From positions 248,001 to 312,000 of the forward strand of contig NZ_BSPQ01000001.1 in the NCBI RefSeq assembly GCF_030161115.1: a DNA stretch of 64,000 nucleotides. Direction: 5' to 3'. Below the pieces are notes generated by a model. The model was not told the DNA's origin, did no database searches, and worked only from the letters and a program-made list of their open reading frames with translations. Below, one piece after another: positions 63,610-64,000 of this stretch; position 1 is the stretch's first letter, and the number at the start of each line of letters is the position of its first letter. This stretch comes from Psychromonas marina (GTDB lineage Bacteria > Pseudomonadota > Gammaproteobacteria > Enterobacterales > Psychromonadaceae). Both the position numbers and the translations under genes were made by a program.

Positions 63610-64000
63610 TTACCTCGTTTGTATGGAATATTTGTCTTCAAGACGCTTTAGCAGTGCACTTGAAATCGCTGTGAAAAATAGGAAGATAAAAGCAACAGCA
63701 AGGTAGAAAGTAAAAGGTTGCTGTGTAGAGCCTGAAGCATCCCCTGCTATTTTAACCATATCCTGCAAACCAATAATCGAGACTAATGCGGTTGTTTTAA
63801 GCAGCACTAACCAGTTATTACCAATGCCAGGTAGCGCATGACGCATCATCTGCGGAAAAGTAACACGGAAGAATATTTTATATTTACTCATGCCATAAGC
63901 TTTTGCCGCTTCTATTTGCCCTTTTTCAACTGATAATATCGCACCACGGAACGTCTCAGCCATATAAGCGCCAAAGATAAAGCCAATGGTTACAATACCT
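63610..64000 (-). CDS. polar amino-acid ABC transporter permease (HisQ/AotQ-like), truncated by window edge
   Basis: The frame stays open to the right edge, reading GIVTIGFIFGAYMAETFRGA; the ATG at 63963 is internal. The EAA loop is GQIEAAKAYGMSKYKIFFRV, followed by LPGIGNNWLVLLKTTALVSI, typical of HisQ. About 130 C-terminal residues are visible, with two to three helices. It forms the channel with the HisM-like protein. Confidence 0.9.
   Translation of the reverse strand, partial: GIVTIGFIFGAYMAETFRGAILSVEKGQIEAAKAYGMSKYKIFFRVTFPQMMRHALPGIGNNWLVLLKTTALVSIIGLQDMVKIAGDASGSTQQPFTFYLAVAFIFLFFTAISSALLKRLEDKYSIQTR

Noticed and set aside
1-64000. Mobile elements or genomic island borders
   Set aside because: No transposase, integrase or att-like duplication at the tRNA genes; tRNA repeats are whole functional units, not integration scars.

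Overview
The window reads as ordinary chromosome of an AT-rich marine gammaproteobacterium of the Alteromonadales/Vibrionales type. Psychromonas is my best guess, from gene order and protein character only. Several blocks keep the Escherichia coli order: rsmE-gshB-yqgE-ruvX, thrA-thrB-thrC, uvrY-uvrC-pgsA-tRNA-Gly-tRNA-Cys-tRNA-Leu, leuS-lptE-holA, dnaK-dnaJ, and grpE divergent from nadK. I see no transposase, integrase, prophage gene or CRISPR array.

Layout. 1-8.3 kb: the end of a DUF2333 gene, a small membrane protein, a SEC-C protein, the split ThrE-type exporter yjjP/yjjB, a MetF-like protein, then rsmE-gshB-yqgE-ruvX, a hemerythrin and ung. 8.3-16.1 kb: grcA behind a perfect FNR box, an exported two-repeat beta-sandwich protein, a SYLF protein, a four-gene run (flavin reductase, DUF3429, DCC thioredoxin-like, SDR) facing CIA30 and HAD genes, and an outer-membrane barrel. 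16.1-22.3 kb: a LysR regulator with an opine-dehydrogenase-family enzyme, two proteins of unknown function and a cytoplasmic DsbA-like protein. 22.3-30.2 kb: tesB, the thr operon, arcA and a GreA/B-like protein. 30.2-34.2 kb: the tRNA/pgsA/uvrC/uvrY block. 34.2-40.3 kb: a 1-kb non-coding stretch, an AlgS/AlgM1/AlgM2/AlgQ-like oligosaccharide ABC importer, and an HlyU-like gene. 40.3-42.5 kb: three tandem tRNA-Ser(UGA) units and a PilZ protein. 42.5-56 kb: leuS-lptE-holA, fklB, cobU, dnaJ-dnaK-grpE and nadK-nadD-ggt. 56-64 kb: lpxR-like, a YcgR-type PilZ protein, a small envelope protein, yhcC, tdk, mqo, and an amino-acid ABC importer running off the right edge.

The genes cover translation, protein folding (two sigma-32 promoters are readable), threonine, NAD and glutathione metabolism, anaerobic control (arcA, FNR-controlled grcA), DNA repair (ung, uvrC) and envelope functions. 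The accessory content is modest. It consists of the oligosaccharide importer with a repeated upstream octamer, the opine-dehydrogenase locus, the redox cluster, and several dispersed repeats: imperfect 7-bp arrays, a 46-bp tandem repeat and the tRNA-Ser triplication. I did not find a clearly new multi-gene system. The best leads are the importer with its upstream region, the opine-dehydrogenase/LysR pair, the heptad arrays and the leader of the thr operon.
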